DNA of 44,625 nucleotides from Acetatifactor muris (GTDB lineage: Bacteria; Bacillota; Clostridia; Lachnospirales; Lachnospiraceae). The stretch spans positions 1-44,625 of the forward strand of contig JAMPHD010000022.1 in assembly GCA_023663635.1 (NCBI GenBank), written 5' to 3'. The notes beneath the pieces are model-generated. The model was not told the origin of the DNA, ran no database searches, and worked only from the letters and a program-made list of their open reading frames with translations. Positions 1 through 7,520 of this stretch are shown one piece after another (within the stretch, counting starts at the first letter, position 1; each line of letters begins with the position of its first letter). Made by a program: the position numbers and the translations under genes.

Positions 1-70
1 ATAACAACTCATAAAGAAAAATGAGAAAAGTGCCAACGATTACTTGACACAAACGATGTAGCATCAGTAC

Positions 71-99
71 TTGACAAAGTAAATGCCTTCTGCTATTAT
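71..99 (+). promoter_or_regulatory. Sigma-A type promoter of the wall hydrolase gene
   Basis: TTGACA at 71-76, a 17-nt spacer and TATTAT at 94-99. This is near-consensus for the housekeeping sigma factor and lies about 75 nt before the chosen start codon. An extra TTGACA at 44-49 has no matching -10. Confidence 0.7.
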
Positions 100-175
100 G
101 AAGAAAATCTTAACATTTTTAATAATTTTGTAACAATTCGTTACGCTTTATGTTATGTATTTGGAGGGATTACTA

Positions 176-1234
176 ATGGCAGAATGCAAAAAGCTGTGCC
201 GCATCCTCGCGTGTCTCATGACGGGATTCGCAGTGTTGATGCTCACAGACGTGACCGCAGAAGCCGGCAATAGCAAAAATTATCTGGATGAGGTAAACGG
301 CGGCGTGGCCGCGATCCTGGAGTCCAATACGATCGTCATGGCCGACGCGTCGGCTGCGGTGGAGGCTCCCGCGTCTGATGAGGGATCCAAACTTGTCATG
401 GCCAATGTGCAAAACGCGCTGAATGTGCGCAGTGAGCCCGGAGAGGATGCGCCCAAGGTCGGAAAGTTATATAAGGACTGCGGCGGTTCAATCATTGAGA
501 GGAAGGACGGCTGGACGAAACTCCAGTCGGGCAATATCATAGGTTGGGCATCGGATGAGTATCTTCTCTTCGGAGAGGATGCCAGAGAGTTGGCCGATGA
601 TGTGGGCAGGCGGATCGCCACCGTTGACACGGAGACGCTGCGTGTCCGCATGGAGCCGGACGGTTCCGCGGGCGTCTATGGACTTCTTCCCAAGGGCGAG
701 GTCATGGAGGTGTTGGATGACGGCACGGGAGACTGGGTCTGTATTGATTATGAAGGTCAGGACGGCTATGTGTCCTCCGAGTATGTGATCGTGGATTTCC
801 AGATCGACGCCGGTGAGACGATAGAGGAGATCAAGGCCAGAGAAGAGGCGGAGCGCGAGGCCAAACGCCATGTCAACTACGGCGAGTACACCACGGACGC
901 GGATACCACCTTGCTCTTGGCGGCGCTGATCTACTGCGAGGCCGGAGGCGAGAGCTATGAGGGTCAGTTGGCTGTGGGCGCAGTGGTGATGAACCGCGTG
1001 CGAAGCGGCGCGTACCCCGACAGTATCCACGGCGTGATCTATGCGTCAGGTCAGTTCACACCTGCTCTGAACGGCAAGGTAAACGCGAGATACGAATCGG
1101 GCAAGATCTCCGAGAGCTGCAAGAAGGCTGCGGAGGAGGCGCTCTCCGGCGTATCCAATGTGGGAGACTGCACGCACTTCAGGCGTAACAACGGGCGGGA
1201 AGGCATTGTGATCGGCAACCATGTATTCTATTAA
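176..1234 (+). CDS. SH3b-containing cell wall hydrolase (SleB/Hydrolase_2 family)
   Basis: Predicted exported peptidoglycan hydrolase of 352 residues. A hydrophobic signal or anchor segment spans about residues 7-31. Two bacterial SH3-like repeats follow: about 75-133 (with LNVRSEPG and GWASDEYL) and about 147-205 (with LRVRMEP and GYVSSEYV). A charged linker leads to a C-terminal SleB/CwlJ-like domain (about 243-352) with the motif YCEAGGE, whose Glu near residue 253 is the expected catalytic acid. The SH3b repeats probably bind the wall. I chose the ATG at 176 over an in-frame ATG at 155 because GGAGGG at 163-168 sits 7 nt upstream of it. The gene is monocistronic, with its own promoter and a following hairpin. 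The domain is shared with spore-cortex enzymes, but nothing here shows a sporulation-specific promoter. Confidence 0.88.
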   Translation: MAECKKLCRILACLMTGFAVLMLTDVTAEAGNSKNYLDEVNGGVAAILESNTIVMADASAAVEAPASDEGSKLVMANVQNALNVRSEPGEDAPKVGKLYKDCGGSIIERKDGWTKLQSGNIIGWASDEYLLFGEDARELADDVGRRIATVDTETLRVRMEPDGSAGVYGLLPKGEVMEVLDDGTGDWVCIDYEGQDGYVSSEYVIVDFQIDAGETIEEIKAREEAEREAKRHVNYGEYTTDADTTLLLAALIYCEAGGESYEGQLAVGAVVMNRVRSGAYPDSIHGVIYASGQFTPALNGKVNARYESGKISESCKKAAEEALSGVSNVGDCTHFRRNNGREGIVIGNHVFY

Positions 1235-1290
1235 TGCATGAGAAACGTGTAGCGCGGAGCGATCCGTAAATTGAATAGTATGTTCAGAGC

Positions 1291-1316
1291 CGGGGCAGCA
1301 TGAGAGTGCTGCCCCG
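1291..1316. terminator. GC-rich hairpin, possible terminator
   Basis: A perfect 10-bp stem (CGGGGCAGCA at 1291-1300 with its complement at 1307-1316) around a 6-nt loop. No T-run follows, so termination may be factor-dependent, or the hairpin may only protect the 3' end. It lies between the hydrolase gene and the convergent lysR gene. Confidence 0.45.
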
Positions 1317-1363
1317 ATGTCATGTGCCCATAAGCGCGGTCTGCGGAGTATGCGGGTAAAAGA

Positions 1364-2230
1364 TTATCTGTACTGAATATATTCAAGAAACTTTTTCACG
1401 GCCACGGAAGTACTTTTTTTGTTCCGCATAGCCAGACCAATATTGCGGTACGCAGGGACATCCAATTCTTTTGTGATGATGCGGTAAGGAGTGCGCTGTA
1501 AAATAAGTTGGGGGAGAATACTGATTCCTAATCCGTTTTCCACCATTGACATGATCGCATAGTCGTCCCATGTTGTAAAATGGATTTTGGGAGTGAGGTT
1601 GCATTTTTCAAATATTTCTGATATTTCCGCTTTTGCCCCTTTTTCCAACAGCATAAACGGATAGTCGCATAGAGCCTTGACAGGAAAAAACTCCTGATCG
1701 GCAAGAGGGTGATCTTCGGGCAGGACCACGAGAAGTTTGTCCTGTTCCAAAAAGGTCGTTTCCAATTCGGGACCTGCGGGCAGGCGCAGAAAGCCACAGT
1801 CAACACGACCTTCTAATATCCAGCTTTCTATCTCTGTATAGTCACCTAACAGCAATTCATACTCAATATTGGGATAGTCAGACTGAAATCTTTTGATGAT
1901 ATGTGGCAGCCAATGTGTTGCAACGCTTGAAAAAGTACCAATACGGATCAAACCCGAATGAAGTCCGTTTAATTCTGATACCTGCATTTGTAATTTTAAG
2001 TATTCCGAACAGACATTCCGGGCATATGGGAGGAGTTTCAGACCGTCAGAGGTCAGCCTGACGCCGCTCCTGCCACGCTCCAACAGAGAAACATTCCATT
2101 CCTTTTCCAAATCATTTATCATGCGACTTATGCCTGACTGGGAATATGAGAGAATTTCCGCCGCATTGGTAAAACTGCCGCATTCCACTGTTTTTACAAA
2201 GGCTAAATATTTTTGTATGTTTGCATCCAT
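1364..2230 (-). CDS. LysR-family transcriptional regulator
   Basis: A LysR-type regulator of 288 residues. The N-terminal winged HTH (about 1-60) contains the family pattern FVKTVECGSFTNAAEIL followed by SQSGISRMINDLE. The C-terminal periplasmic-binding-like effector domain covers about 88-288. I prefer the ATG at 2230 (MDANIQ) to an upstream in-frame ATG because AAGGAG lies about 11 nt before it, while the upstream ATG has no ribosome site. It is divergent from the prolyl-tRNA deacylase and glutamate kinase genes across about 220 nt, and LysR proteins commonly regulate divergent neighbours. The inducer cannot be read from the sequence. Base composition is lower in GC than the host backbone, as for its two neighbours. 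Confidence 0.88.
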   Translation of the reverse strand: MDANIQKYLAFVKTVECGSFTNAAEILSYSQSGISRMINDLEKEWNVSLLERGRSGVRLTSDGLKLLPYARNVCSEYLKLQMQVSELNGLHSGLIRIGTFSSVATHWLPHIIKRFQSDYPNIEYELLLGDYTEIESWILEGRVDCGFLRLPAGPELETTFLEQDKLLVVLPEDHPLADQEFFPVKALCDYPFMLLEKGAKAEISEIFEKCNLTPKIHFTTWDDYAIMSMVENGLGISILPQLILQRTPYRIITKELDVPAYRNIGLAMRNKKSTSVAVKKFLEYIQYR

Positions 2231-2449
2231 TATGGTATCCGCTCCTTGCATCTGAAAATGTCATGTATCGCATGAAATTTATTCGCTTTTCAAATTTATA
2301 TGATTATAATACACTGGATAAGAAACAAACACAAGGAAAAGAGGTAAAAGGGTAAAAAGCAGATTTTTCACCCGGCAGGTTTGTGACTGCGCGTTGCTTG
2401 CACAAACATTGCTTTATGCACAAAAAGCAGCGCAGGAATGAGGAAAATT
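2231..2449. promoter_or_regulatory. Divergent AT-rich intergenic region (lysR / deacylase)
   Basis: This 219-nt spacer separates divergent genes. A TATAAT at 2305-2310 is a possible -10 for the rightward genes, but I see no good -35. The same ATTATAAT stretch reads nearly the same on the other strand. LysR sites would be expected here, but I cannot single one out confidently. Confidence 0.3.
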
Positions 2450-2989
2450 ATGTTTTATGTGAGCGAAATCAAGAAATCAGCGCCGGCAGAGTATAAGAAC
2501 TCTTTGCAGAGAAAGGTCTATCAGGTATTGGAGGAATTGCAACTGCCATTTGAGCGTGTGGACACTGACGAGGCGATCACAATGGAGGATTGTGTGGAAA
2601 TTAACAAAAAATTGGATATGAACATGGTAAAGACATTGTTTTTGTGCAACAGACAGCAGACAGAATTTTATCTGTTTATTACAAAAGGGGACAAACCGTT
2701 TCATTCAAAAGATTTTAGCAGTGCATTAGGCGTATCAAGGGTATCATTTGCCCCGTCAGAAAAAATGGAAACGATGTTAGGGACAAAAATAGGGGCGGCA
2801 ACGATATTCAGTACGCTTTTGGAAACGGCGGGAAATGTGAGAGTGGTTTTTGACAAAGAAGTACTGAATGAAGAGTATTATGGGTGCAGTGACGGAACTA
2901 CAACGGGATATATGAAAATAAAAACGGAACTGATAACCCGAAAATTTCTGCCCTATGCAAAGCATGAGGCAAGCATTGTAGAGGTATAG
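2450..2989 (+). CDS. Prolyl-tRNA editing deacylase, YbaK/ProXp-ala-like
   Basis: A 179-residue member of the YbaK/prolyl-tRNA synthetase-associated editing fold. Members hydrolyse mischarged tRNA such as Ala-tRNA(Pro) or Cys-tRNA(Pro). Recognisable elements are MVKTLFLCNR (the core lysine strand, usually KNLFL), SALGVSRVSFAPSE, a glycine-rich turn LGTKIGAATIF, VRVVFDKE and a late GTTTGYMKIKTEL strand in place of the family's HPNTNT-type motif. The ATG at 2450 is chosen because GAGG lies 6 nt upstream, whereas the in-frame ATG at 2438 has a site that is too close. It is followed 82 nt later by a glutamate 5-kinase gene, so both relate to proline. The exact substrate cannot be assigned by eye. 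Confidence 0.75.
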   Translation: MFYVSEIKKSAPAEYKNSLQRKVYQVLEELQLPFERVDTDEAITMEDCVEINKKLDMNMVKTLFLCNRQQTEFYLFITKGDKPFHSKDFSSALGVSRVSFAPSEKMETMLGTKIGAATIFSTLLETAGNVRVVFDKEVLNEEYYGCSDGTTTGYMKIKTELITRKFLPYAKHEASIVEV

Positions 2990-2991
2990 AC

Positions 2992-3012
2992 TGAAAAATC
3001 AAAGATTTTTCA
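2992..3012. repeat. AT-rich inverted repeat
   Basis: TGAAAAATC at 2992-3000 and its complement at 3004-3012 form a perfect 9-bp stem with a 3-nt loop. It lies directly after the deacylase stop codon and before proB. It could attenuate transcription between the two genes. A short T-run is contained in the stem itself. Confidence 0.5.
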
Positions 3013-3071
3013 ATCGCAAATTTGTGCCTGCGGTCCAAATTCGCAGGTTGCGGAAAGGTATGGTTATTATA

Positions 3072-3866
3072 ATGAATTTATATCATAACAGAATCGTAGT
3101 GAAAGTCGGGACTTCCACATTGACGAATGAAATGGGACAGAGTAATTTCCGTTCTTTTGACAGGCTTGCCTGTGTAATATCCGATGTGCAGAATATGGGC
3201 TATGAAGTGATACTGGTATCATCGGGAGCGATCGCGGTAGGTACGAACAAAATGAGCCTGAAAAACAGGGCGGGCAGTATAAGGTTTAAGCAGGCGGCGG
3301 CTTCGGTCGGACAATGCCGCATTATACATTTATACAGTAAATATTTTCAAGAGTATGACAAAGTAATCGGGCAGATTTTATTAAGCAGCGCAGATGTTGC
3401 CAACGAAAGGAAAAAGGAAAATCTGATAAATACTTTTAATACCCTGCTTGAAATGGGGATCATACCTGTTGTAAACGCAAATGACTCCGTCAGCTATGAG
3501 GAAATACAATCAGAGGAGCAGTTGTTTGGGGACAATGATATGCTGTCTGCTATTGTTGCGGTTTTGTGCCAGGCAAAAAAATTAGTGATCTTCTCAGATA
3601 TAGACGGTCTGTATGACTGCGATCCACACAAAAATGCACAGGCTCATTTGATACCGCGGATCGAAAAAGTGACAGATGAAGTATATAAAATTGCAGGCGG
3701 GGCAGGTTCGAGGCGTGGAACGGGAGGAATGAAAACAAAACTGAAAGCCGCAAAAATCGCGACAGAGCAAGGCATAGACACAATTATCACAAATGGGAAA
3801 GAACCGTCAGCCCTATATAAAATTATCAGTGGTGACAGCGTAGGAACATTATTTACGGGGGCTTAA
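3072..3866 (+). CDS. proB: Glutamate 5-kinase, short form without PUA domain
   Basis: Phosphorylates glutamate to gamma-glutamyl phosphate, the first step of proline synthesis. The 264-residue protein is an amino-acid kinase fold only. N-terminal VVKVGTSTLTN, the phosphate loop region VSSGAIAVG, NANDSVSYEE, GDNDMLSA and IFSDIDGLYDCDP are all present, and the C-terminal segment GTGGMKTKLKAAKIA matches the family. The usual C-terminal PUA domain (full-length enzymes are about 365-370 residues) is absent. The ATG at 3072 (MNLYHN) is the best start. GGAAAGG ends 13 nt upstream of it, while the ATG at 3060 is only 1-2 nt from that site. No proA or proC is nearby. It probably forms a unit with the upstream deacylase. 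Confidence 0.85.
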   Translation: MNLYHNRIVVKVGTSTLTNEMGQSNFRSFDRLACVISDVQNMGYEVILVSSGAIAVGTNKMSLKNRAGSIRFKQAAASVGQCRIIHLYSKYFQEYDKVIGQILLSSADVANERKKENLINTFNTLLEMGIIPVVNANDSVSYEEIQSEEQLFGDNDMLSAIVAVLCQAKKLVIFSDIDGLYDCDPHKNAQAHLIPRIEKVTDEVYKIAGGAGSRRGTGGMKTKLKAAKIATEQGIDTIITNGKEPSALYKIISGDSVGTLFTGA

Positions 3867-3931
3867 TCGTCCTTTTTATTTCCAGCTTTATTTTCAGCAA
3901 CCATCTTGAGGAAATAAATTGTGGAAAAAGA

Positions 3932-3960
3932 TTGCCCGGATAGAATTTTTGTAGTAAACT
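3932..3960 (+). promoter_or_regulatory. Possible promoter for nfeD-SPFH
   Basis: TTGCCC at 3932-3937, a 17-nt spacer and TAAACT at 3955-3960. Both boxes are imperfect. It lies about 30 nt before the nfeD start. Confidence 0.3.
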
Positions 3961-3990
3961 GATACTATTACGGGAAAGGAGAGATTGGTC

Positions 3991-4476
3991 ATGAGTGAGA
4001 TGATGGTTGTCTGGCTTGTAATTTTGATAGTGGCGATCGTGATCGAGGTGGGAACCTTGGGGCTGACCGGCATATGGTTTGCGGGTGGCGCTCTGATCGC
4101 AGTGATCGCGGCGGCGTTCTCGCTGCCTCTGTGGCTGCAGATTCTGCTGTTTCTGGTGGTATCGCTGCTGCTCATGGTCTTTACCAGACCCATTGCGGTC
4201 AAATATTTTAATAAGGATCGGGTGCGCACCAATGTGGAGAGCATGATCGGACGACAGGCGATCGTGATCAGTGAGATCGACAATCTGCAGGGCATCGGGC
4301 AGGTGACGGTGGGCGGTCAGGAGTGGAGCGCGCGCAGTGAGGATGACAGGAAGTGTCTGGCGGTGGGCACGGTGGTGCAGGTGGTGGCCGTCAGCGGTGT
4401 GAAACTGATCGTGAGCGAGGACCCGCAGATGCAGAAGATCCGCGCGGAGGCGGCGCAGACTTCCGGGGAGTCCTGA
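3991..4476 (+). CDS. NfeD-family membrane protein
   Basis: A 161-residue protein with two or three tightly spaced N-terminal transmembrane segments (about 3-70), rich in Ile, Val and Leu with a GIWFAGGALIA turn. A C-terminal OB-fold NfeD domain follows (about 85-145: MIGRQAIVISEIDN, GQVTVGGQEWSARS, VGTVVQVVAVSGVKLIV). NfeD proteins partner SPFH/stomatin-like proteins in membrane microdomains, and the next gene is an SPFH protein. ATG at 3991 is preceded by AAAGGAGAG with 7-nt spacing. An in-frame TTG at 3985 is inside that spacing and rejected. Confidence 0.87.
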   Translation: MSEMMVVWLVILIVAIVIEVGTLGLTGIWFAGGALIAVIAAAFSLPLWLQILLFLVVSLLLMVFTRPIAVKYFNKDRVRTNVESMIGRQAIVISEIDNLQGIGQVTVGGQEWSARSEDDRKCLAVGTVVQVVAVSGVKLIVSEDPQMQKIRAEAAQTSGES

Positions 4477-4535
4477 CACGGGAATTGTAAATGAATGTGC
4501 GCGCGGCACATATCTCGCGCAGAAAGAGGTGTAAT

Positions 4536-5465
4536 ATGGGCATTGTCTTTATTCCTTTTATCCTTATCATCATTCTGATATGGGCGTTTTTCAGCTGCAT
4601 CAAGATCGTCCCTCAGGCACAGGCCTATGTGATGGAGCGTCTGGGAGCTTACCAGAGCACCTGGTCCGTTGGTTTCCACATTAAGGTTCCCTTCATCGAC
4701 AAGGTGGCCCGCAAAGTGAATCTGAAGGAGCAGGTGGCGGATTTCCCGCCTCAGCCCGTGATCACCAAGGATAACGCGTCCGTGAGGATCGACACGGTCG
4801 TGTTCTACCAGATCACGGATCCCAAGCTGTACACCTACGGCGTGGAGAATCCCATGATGGCCATTGAGAACCTGACGGCCACCACACTGCGTAACATCAT
4901 CGGCGATCTGGAACTGGATCAGACCCTGACCTCCCGCGAGATCATCAACACCAAGATGCGCGCGGCTCTGGACATCGCCACTGATCCTTGGGGTATCAAG
5001 GTCAACCGCGTGGAGCTCAAGAACATCATTCCTCCCGCCGAGATTCAGAACGCCATGGAGAAACAGATGAAGGCGGAGCGTGAGAGACGTGAGGCCGTGA
5101 CCCGTGCGGAAGGTGAGAAGAAAGCGCGCATTCTGGAGGCGGAGGGTGAGAAACAATCCGCGATCCTGCGCGCCGAGGCAGAGAAACAGTCCGCGATCCT
5201 GCGCGCTGAGGCACAGAAGGAGAAGATGATCCGCGAGGCGGAAGGTGAGGCGGAGGCTATCCTGAAGGTGCAGCAGGCAAACGCCGACGGTATCAGAATG
5301 CTGAAGGAGGCGGGCGCTGACGAGGCGGTATTGAAGATGAAGAGTCTGGAGGCATTTGAGAAGATTGCCGACGGCCAGGCCACCACGATTTTGCTCCCCG
5401 CGGAACTGCAGGGCATCGCGAGTGTGGGCGCGGCGCTGAAACAGGGCGCTAAGGCGGCTCAATAG
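4536..5465 (+). CDS. SPFH/band 7 (stomatin-like) membrane protein
   Basis: A 309-residue stomatin/prohibitin-type protein. One N-terminal membrane anchor (about 3-22) is followed by the band-7 domain (about 22-175, with ERLGAYQSTWSVGFH, VNLKEQVADFPPQPVITKDNA and TLRNIIGDLELDQTLTSRE). A long charged, Ala/Glu-rich coiled coil (about 180-255) leads to a C-terminal tail. Such proteins oligomerise at the inner face of the membrane and scaffold microdomains. The ATG at 4536 follows AGAAAGAGGTG; an earlier in-frame ATG at 4491 lacks the hydrophobic start and is rejected. It is co-transcribed with nfeD (59-nt gap). The coiled coil contains a 33-bp tandem duplication. Confidence 0.9.
   Translation: MGIVFIPFILIIILIWAFFSCIKIVPQAQAYVMERLGAYQSTWSVGFHIKVPFIDKVARKVNLKEQVADFPPQPVITKDNASVRIDTVVFYQITDPKLYTYGVENPMMAIENLTATTLRNIIGDLELDQTLTSREIINTKMRAALDIATDPWGIKVNRVELKNIIPPAEIQNAMEKQMKAERERREAVTRAEGEKKARILEAEGEKQSAILRAEAEKQSAILRAEAQKEKMIREAEGEAEAILKVQQANADGIRMLKEAGADEAVLKMKSLEAFEKIADGQATTILLPAELQGIASVGAALKQGAKAAQ
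5148..5213 (+). repeat. 33-bp in-frame tandem duplication in the SPFH coiled coil
   Basis: Two adjacent 33-bp units, 5148-5180 and 5181-5213, differ at only two positions. Each encodes the 11-residue unit EKQSAILRAEA, so the repeat lengthens the coiled coil by 11 residues (about three heptad-like turns) without a frameshift. Confidence 0.9.
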
Positions 5466-5533
5466 TCAAACGGCGATTTACCGGATTGTATGAGACAACG
5501 GGCAGACGCTCTGCGATTGCCCTTATGTGAATG

Positions 5534-5577
5534 AAAAGCCCGTATGCCTGTGACGGGACAGGCACGCGGGCTTTTTT
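5534..5577 (+). terminator. Rho-independent terminator after nfeD-SPFH
   Basis: AAAAGCCCG and TGCCTGT pair with ACAGGCA and CGGGCTTTT, making an interrupted stem of about 16 bp that ends in six T. The loop is GACGG. It lies shortly after the SPFH stop codon and before the next gene. Confidence 0.88.
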
Positions 5578-5592
5578 GTAAGGAGAGACGGA

Positions 5593-7107
5593 ATGAAGGG
5601 ATTGCTGCGGGAGATATCGGAATTTTGGAAATGCAGGGCATATGTGGCGGCCTTGGGACTGGCGGCCCTGTGCAGCTATGGATTTACCATCGCGCACCCT
5701 TCCATCGGTATGGACGACACCGCCGTCTCCCTGTATTTTGAGGAGGGCGTGGCACCCTATGTGGGAAGATGGTGCATCTTTGCGCTCAATCGGATCTTCC
5801 GGATCAGACTTGACGATTTTGCTCCGTGGATGGTGGAATTGGTAAGCGTATTGATCTTCATGCTGTCAGTCACGCTGTGGTGCGTGCTGTGGAGAAGGAT
5901 CGTAAAGCCGAAGGCGCAGTTGCCTCTGTGGAATTATCTGTTCGTGGCATGTGTCTTTATCTCCTGTCCTCTGGTCAGCGAGGTTTTTGTCTTCTATCTG
6001 CACAATGGCATCTGCACGGGCTATGGCGTGACGGCATTGGCGCTGATGGCGCTGACGGAGAGCCTTTCCGATCGCAATGCAAAGAAAAAACGGCTGCGTT
6101 CTCTGGTCGTGTCGGCTCTGTTTCTGACGGTGGCGCTTGGTTTCTACGAGTCCTTTGTGATGGTCTACGCGATCGGAGGGATAACGGTATTCCTCCTGAT
6201 CCGAAGACTCTATGGACGCAGGGGAGAGGAGAGCGCATACAGCGCGGCTTTTCTGAAATGGCTGCGCAACGGCGTGTCGGCAGTGGCGGCGAGTCTCCTG
6301 TTCAGGATCCTCGTTTTGGAGCTTTTGAAGATCGCTTTTCATCTGCAGAGTCTGGAGCGATATGATGTCTTGTACCGTCGGCTGTTCGGAGACAACTTCC
6401 GGGTGGCGGGCGAGTTGGCCATGAATCTCAAACGTTTTTGGATGATGTACTATGTGAACGGGGTCGTCTACCTCCCCATCACGGTTCTGGTATGCTCTCT
6501 GGCCGCGATCGTGCTTTATTCCCTTTGGCACGGATGCAGGAGAAGAGATTTTCTCATGCCGCTCTGCGGTGTCGGAATCGTGCTCCTGCCCGTGTTGATG
6601 AGTATTGTGGAGGGGATGCCCACCCATTACCGCGCCGCCCAGTATGTGCCCGTGGTGGGAGCATTCGCGGCCCTCTTGTTGTTTTTGGAGATCGGGCAGC
6701 GCAGGCGGACGGGGGTGCTTTCGGCGGTGTGCGGCCTTTTGTTGGCTGTTTTGATCTTTAACCAATGCGCGGACATGAACCGATGGTTTTATCTGGACTA
6801 TCGCAAATATCAAAACGCGGTGGAAGTGACGGACAGGGTGGCCTATGACTTGGAGGCGGGTTTTGACACGGACAAACCTCTCGTGATCAGAGGCGCCTAC
6901 AGGGTTCCCTATGAGATATCCGAGGATGCTTACTGCAGCTTTTCCTCCCCGCAGTACCGTATGATCTGTCGTCTGTCGGATCCCATAGACTCTCATCTGA
7001 AGGAGAAATATTTTGCGGAAAACGGACAGGGGTACATCTATGCGCAGGCTCCCGTGGTGTCGGTGCTGCAGTGGGGACTGACGGCCTTTGACGGGACTTG
7101 CGGGTAG
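5593..7107 (+). CDS. GtrII-like glucosyltransferase-domain membrane protein, cut by in-frame TAG
   Basis: A polytopic membrane protein of 504 residues with about eleven hydrophobic segments, of the kind annotated glucosyltransferase domain-containing (GtrII). GtrII-type proteins move sugar from a lipid carrier to surface polysaccharide. The N-terminal periplasmic loop IAHPSIGMDDTAVS holds acidic residues, followed by VGRWC and later GFYESFVMVY. The C-terminal part is soluble. Reading the same frame past the TAG at 7105-7107 continues for 56 more sense codons to a TAA at 7276-7278. That extension (EFWRMHGHSF ... DYILINLESE) looks like the normal C-terminus, so the gene is probably broken by a nonsense change near its 3' end. 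RBS GGAG is 7 nt before the ATG. The donor and target sugars are unknown. Confidence 0.72.
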   Translation: MKGLLREISEFWKCRAYVAALGLAALCSYGFTIAHPSIGMDDTAVSLYFEEGVAPYVGRWCIFALNRIFRIRLDDFAPWMVELVSVLIFMLSVTLWCVLWRRIVKPKAQLPLWNYLFVACVFISCPLVSEVFVFYLHNGICTGYGVTALALMALTESLSDRNAKKKRLRSLVVSALFLTVALGFYESFVMVYAIGGITVFLLIRRLYGRRGEESAYSAAFLKWLRNGVSAVAASLLFRILVLELLKIAFHLQSLERYDVLYRRLFGDNFRVAGELAMNLKRFWMMYYVNGVVYLPITVLVCSLAAIVLYSLWHGCRRRDFLMPLCGVGIVLLPVLMSIVEGMPTHYRAAQYVPVVGAFAALLLFLEIGQRRRTGVLSAVCGLLLAVLIFNQCADMNRWFYLDYRKYQNAVEVTDRVAYDLEAGFDTDKPLVIRGAYRVPYEISEDAYCSFSSPQYRMICRLSDPIDSHLKEKYFAENGQGYIYAQAPVVSVLQWGLTAFDGTCG

Positions 7108-7278
7108 TTGATGGAATTTTGGCGAATGCACGGACATTCGTTTCGCTATGTGACGGACCCCGAGATCATTGAGGCCGCGGAGCAGATCCGGACGGCGGAG
7201 GAGATGCCGGGGTATCCGCGGGACGGATATATCAGGGAGTATGAGGATTATATCCTGATCAATCTGGAATCCGAGTAA
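7108..7278 (+). pseudogene. C-terminal remnant of the GtrII-like gene, downstream of the TAG
   Basis: In the same reading frame as the upstream gene, 56 sense codons follow the TAG and end at TAA 7276-7278. The translation includes MEFWRMHGHSFRYV and GYIREYEDYILINLESE, a plausible soluble C-terminus. An internal ATG at 7111 exists but has no ribosome site. Either the stop is a recent nonsense mutation (CAG or TGG to TAG would do), a sequencing error, or it is read through. Confidence 0.65.
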
Positions 7279-7320
7279 GCTCGCGGCGGGTCTTTGCTTT
7301 TCGCAATAATACCGGATTTC

Positions 7321-7458
7321 CGGCACGGCGGGGTAATTATTCCTATTCGGACACGCTCCCGCTCGGCGAAAAACGCAGCGGTGCTAAACTCGAAAATACC
7401 TCGTTAAGCACCGGCGTTTTTCAACGGTCCTCATAGAAACAATTGCCCCGCCGTGCCG
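7321..7458. repeat. 138-bp imperfect palindromic intergenic element
   Basis: The outer arms 7321-7338 and 7441-7458 pair over 18 bp with a single G-T wobble. The next segments (about 7337-7353 and 7426-7442) also pair imperfectly. Inner arms GAAAAACGC (7368-7376) with 7414-7422 and CGGTGCT (7379-7385) with 7407-7413 close a 21-nt loop. The whole makes a nested cruciform. There is no T-run on either side. It resembles a dispersed palindromic (REP or MITE-like) unit, but copy number cannot be judged from one window. Confidence 0.75.
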
Positions 7459-7461
7459 TAC

Positions 7462-7490
7462 TTGAAAATTCCCCGCCGATGCAGTATATT
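7462..7490 (+). promoter_or_regulatory. Promoter of the argF operon
   Basis: TTGAAA at 7462-7467, a 17-nt spacer and TATATT at 7485-7490, about 30 nt before the argF start. It lies just outside the large palindrome. No ARG-box-like palindrome was evident to me. Confidence 0.6.
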
Positions 7491-7520
7491 AATAGATAGT
7501 ATCTCATAAGGAGGCACAAG

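Noticed and set aside
5866..7326. A 486-codon ORF on the minus strand
   Set aside because: It is a shadow of the GtrII-like gene; GC-rich third positions of the plus frame keep the antisense frame open. The translation is low in hydrophobic residues and rich in His, Arg and Gln.
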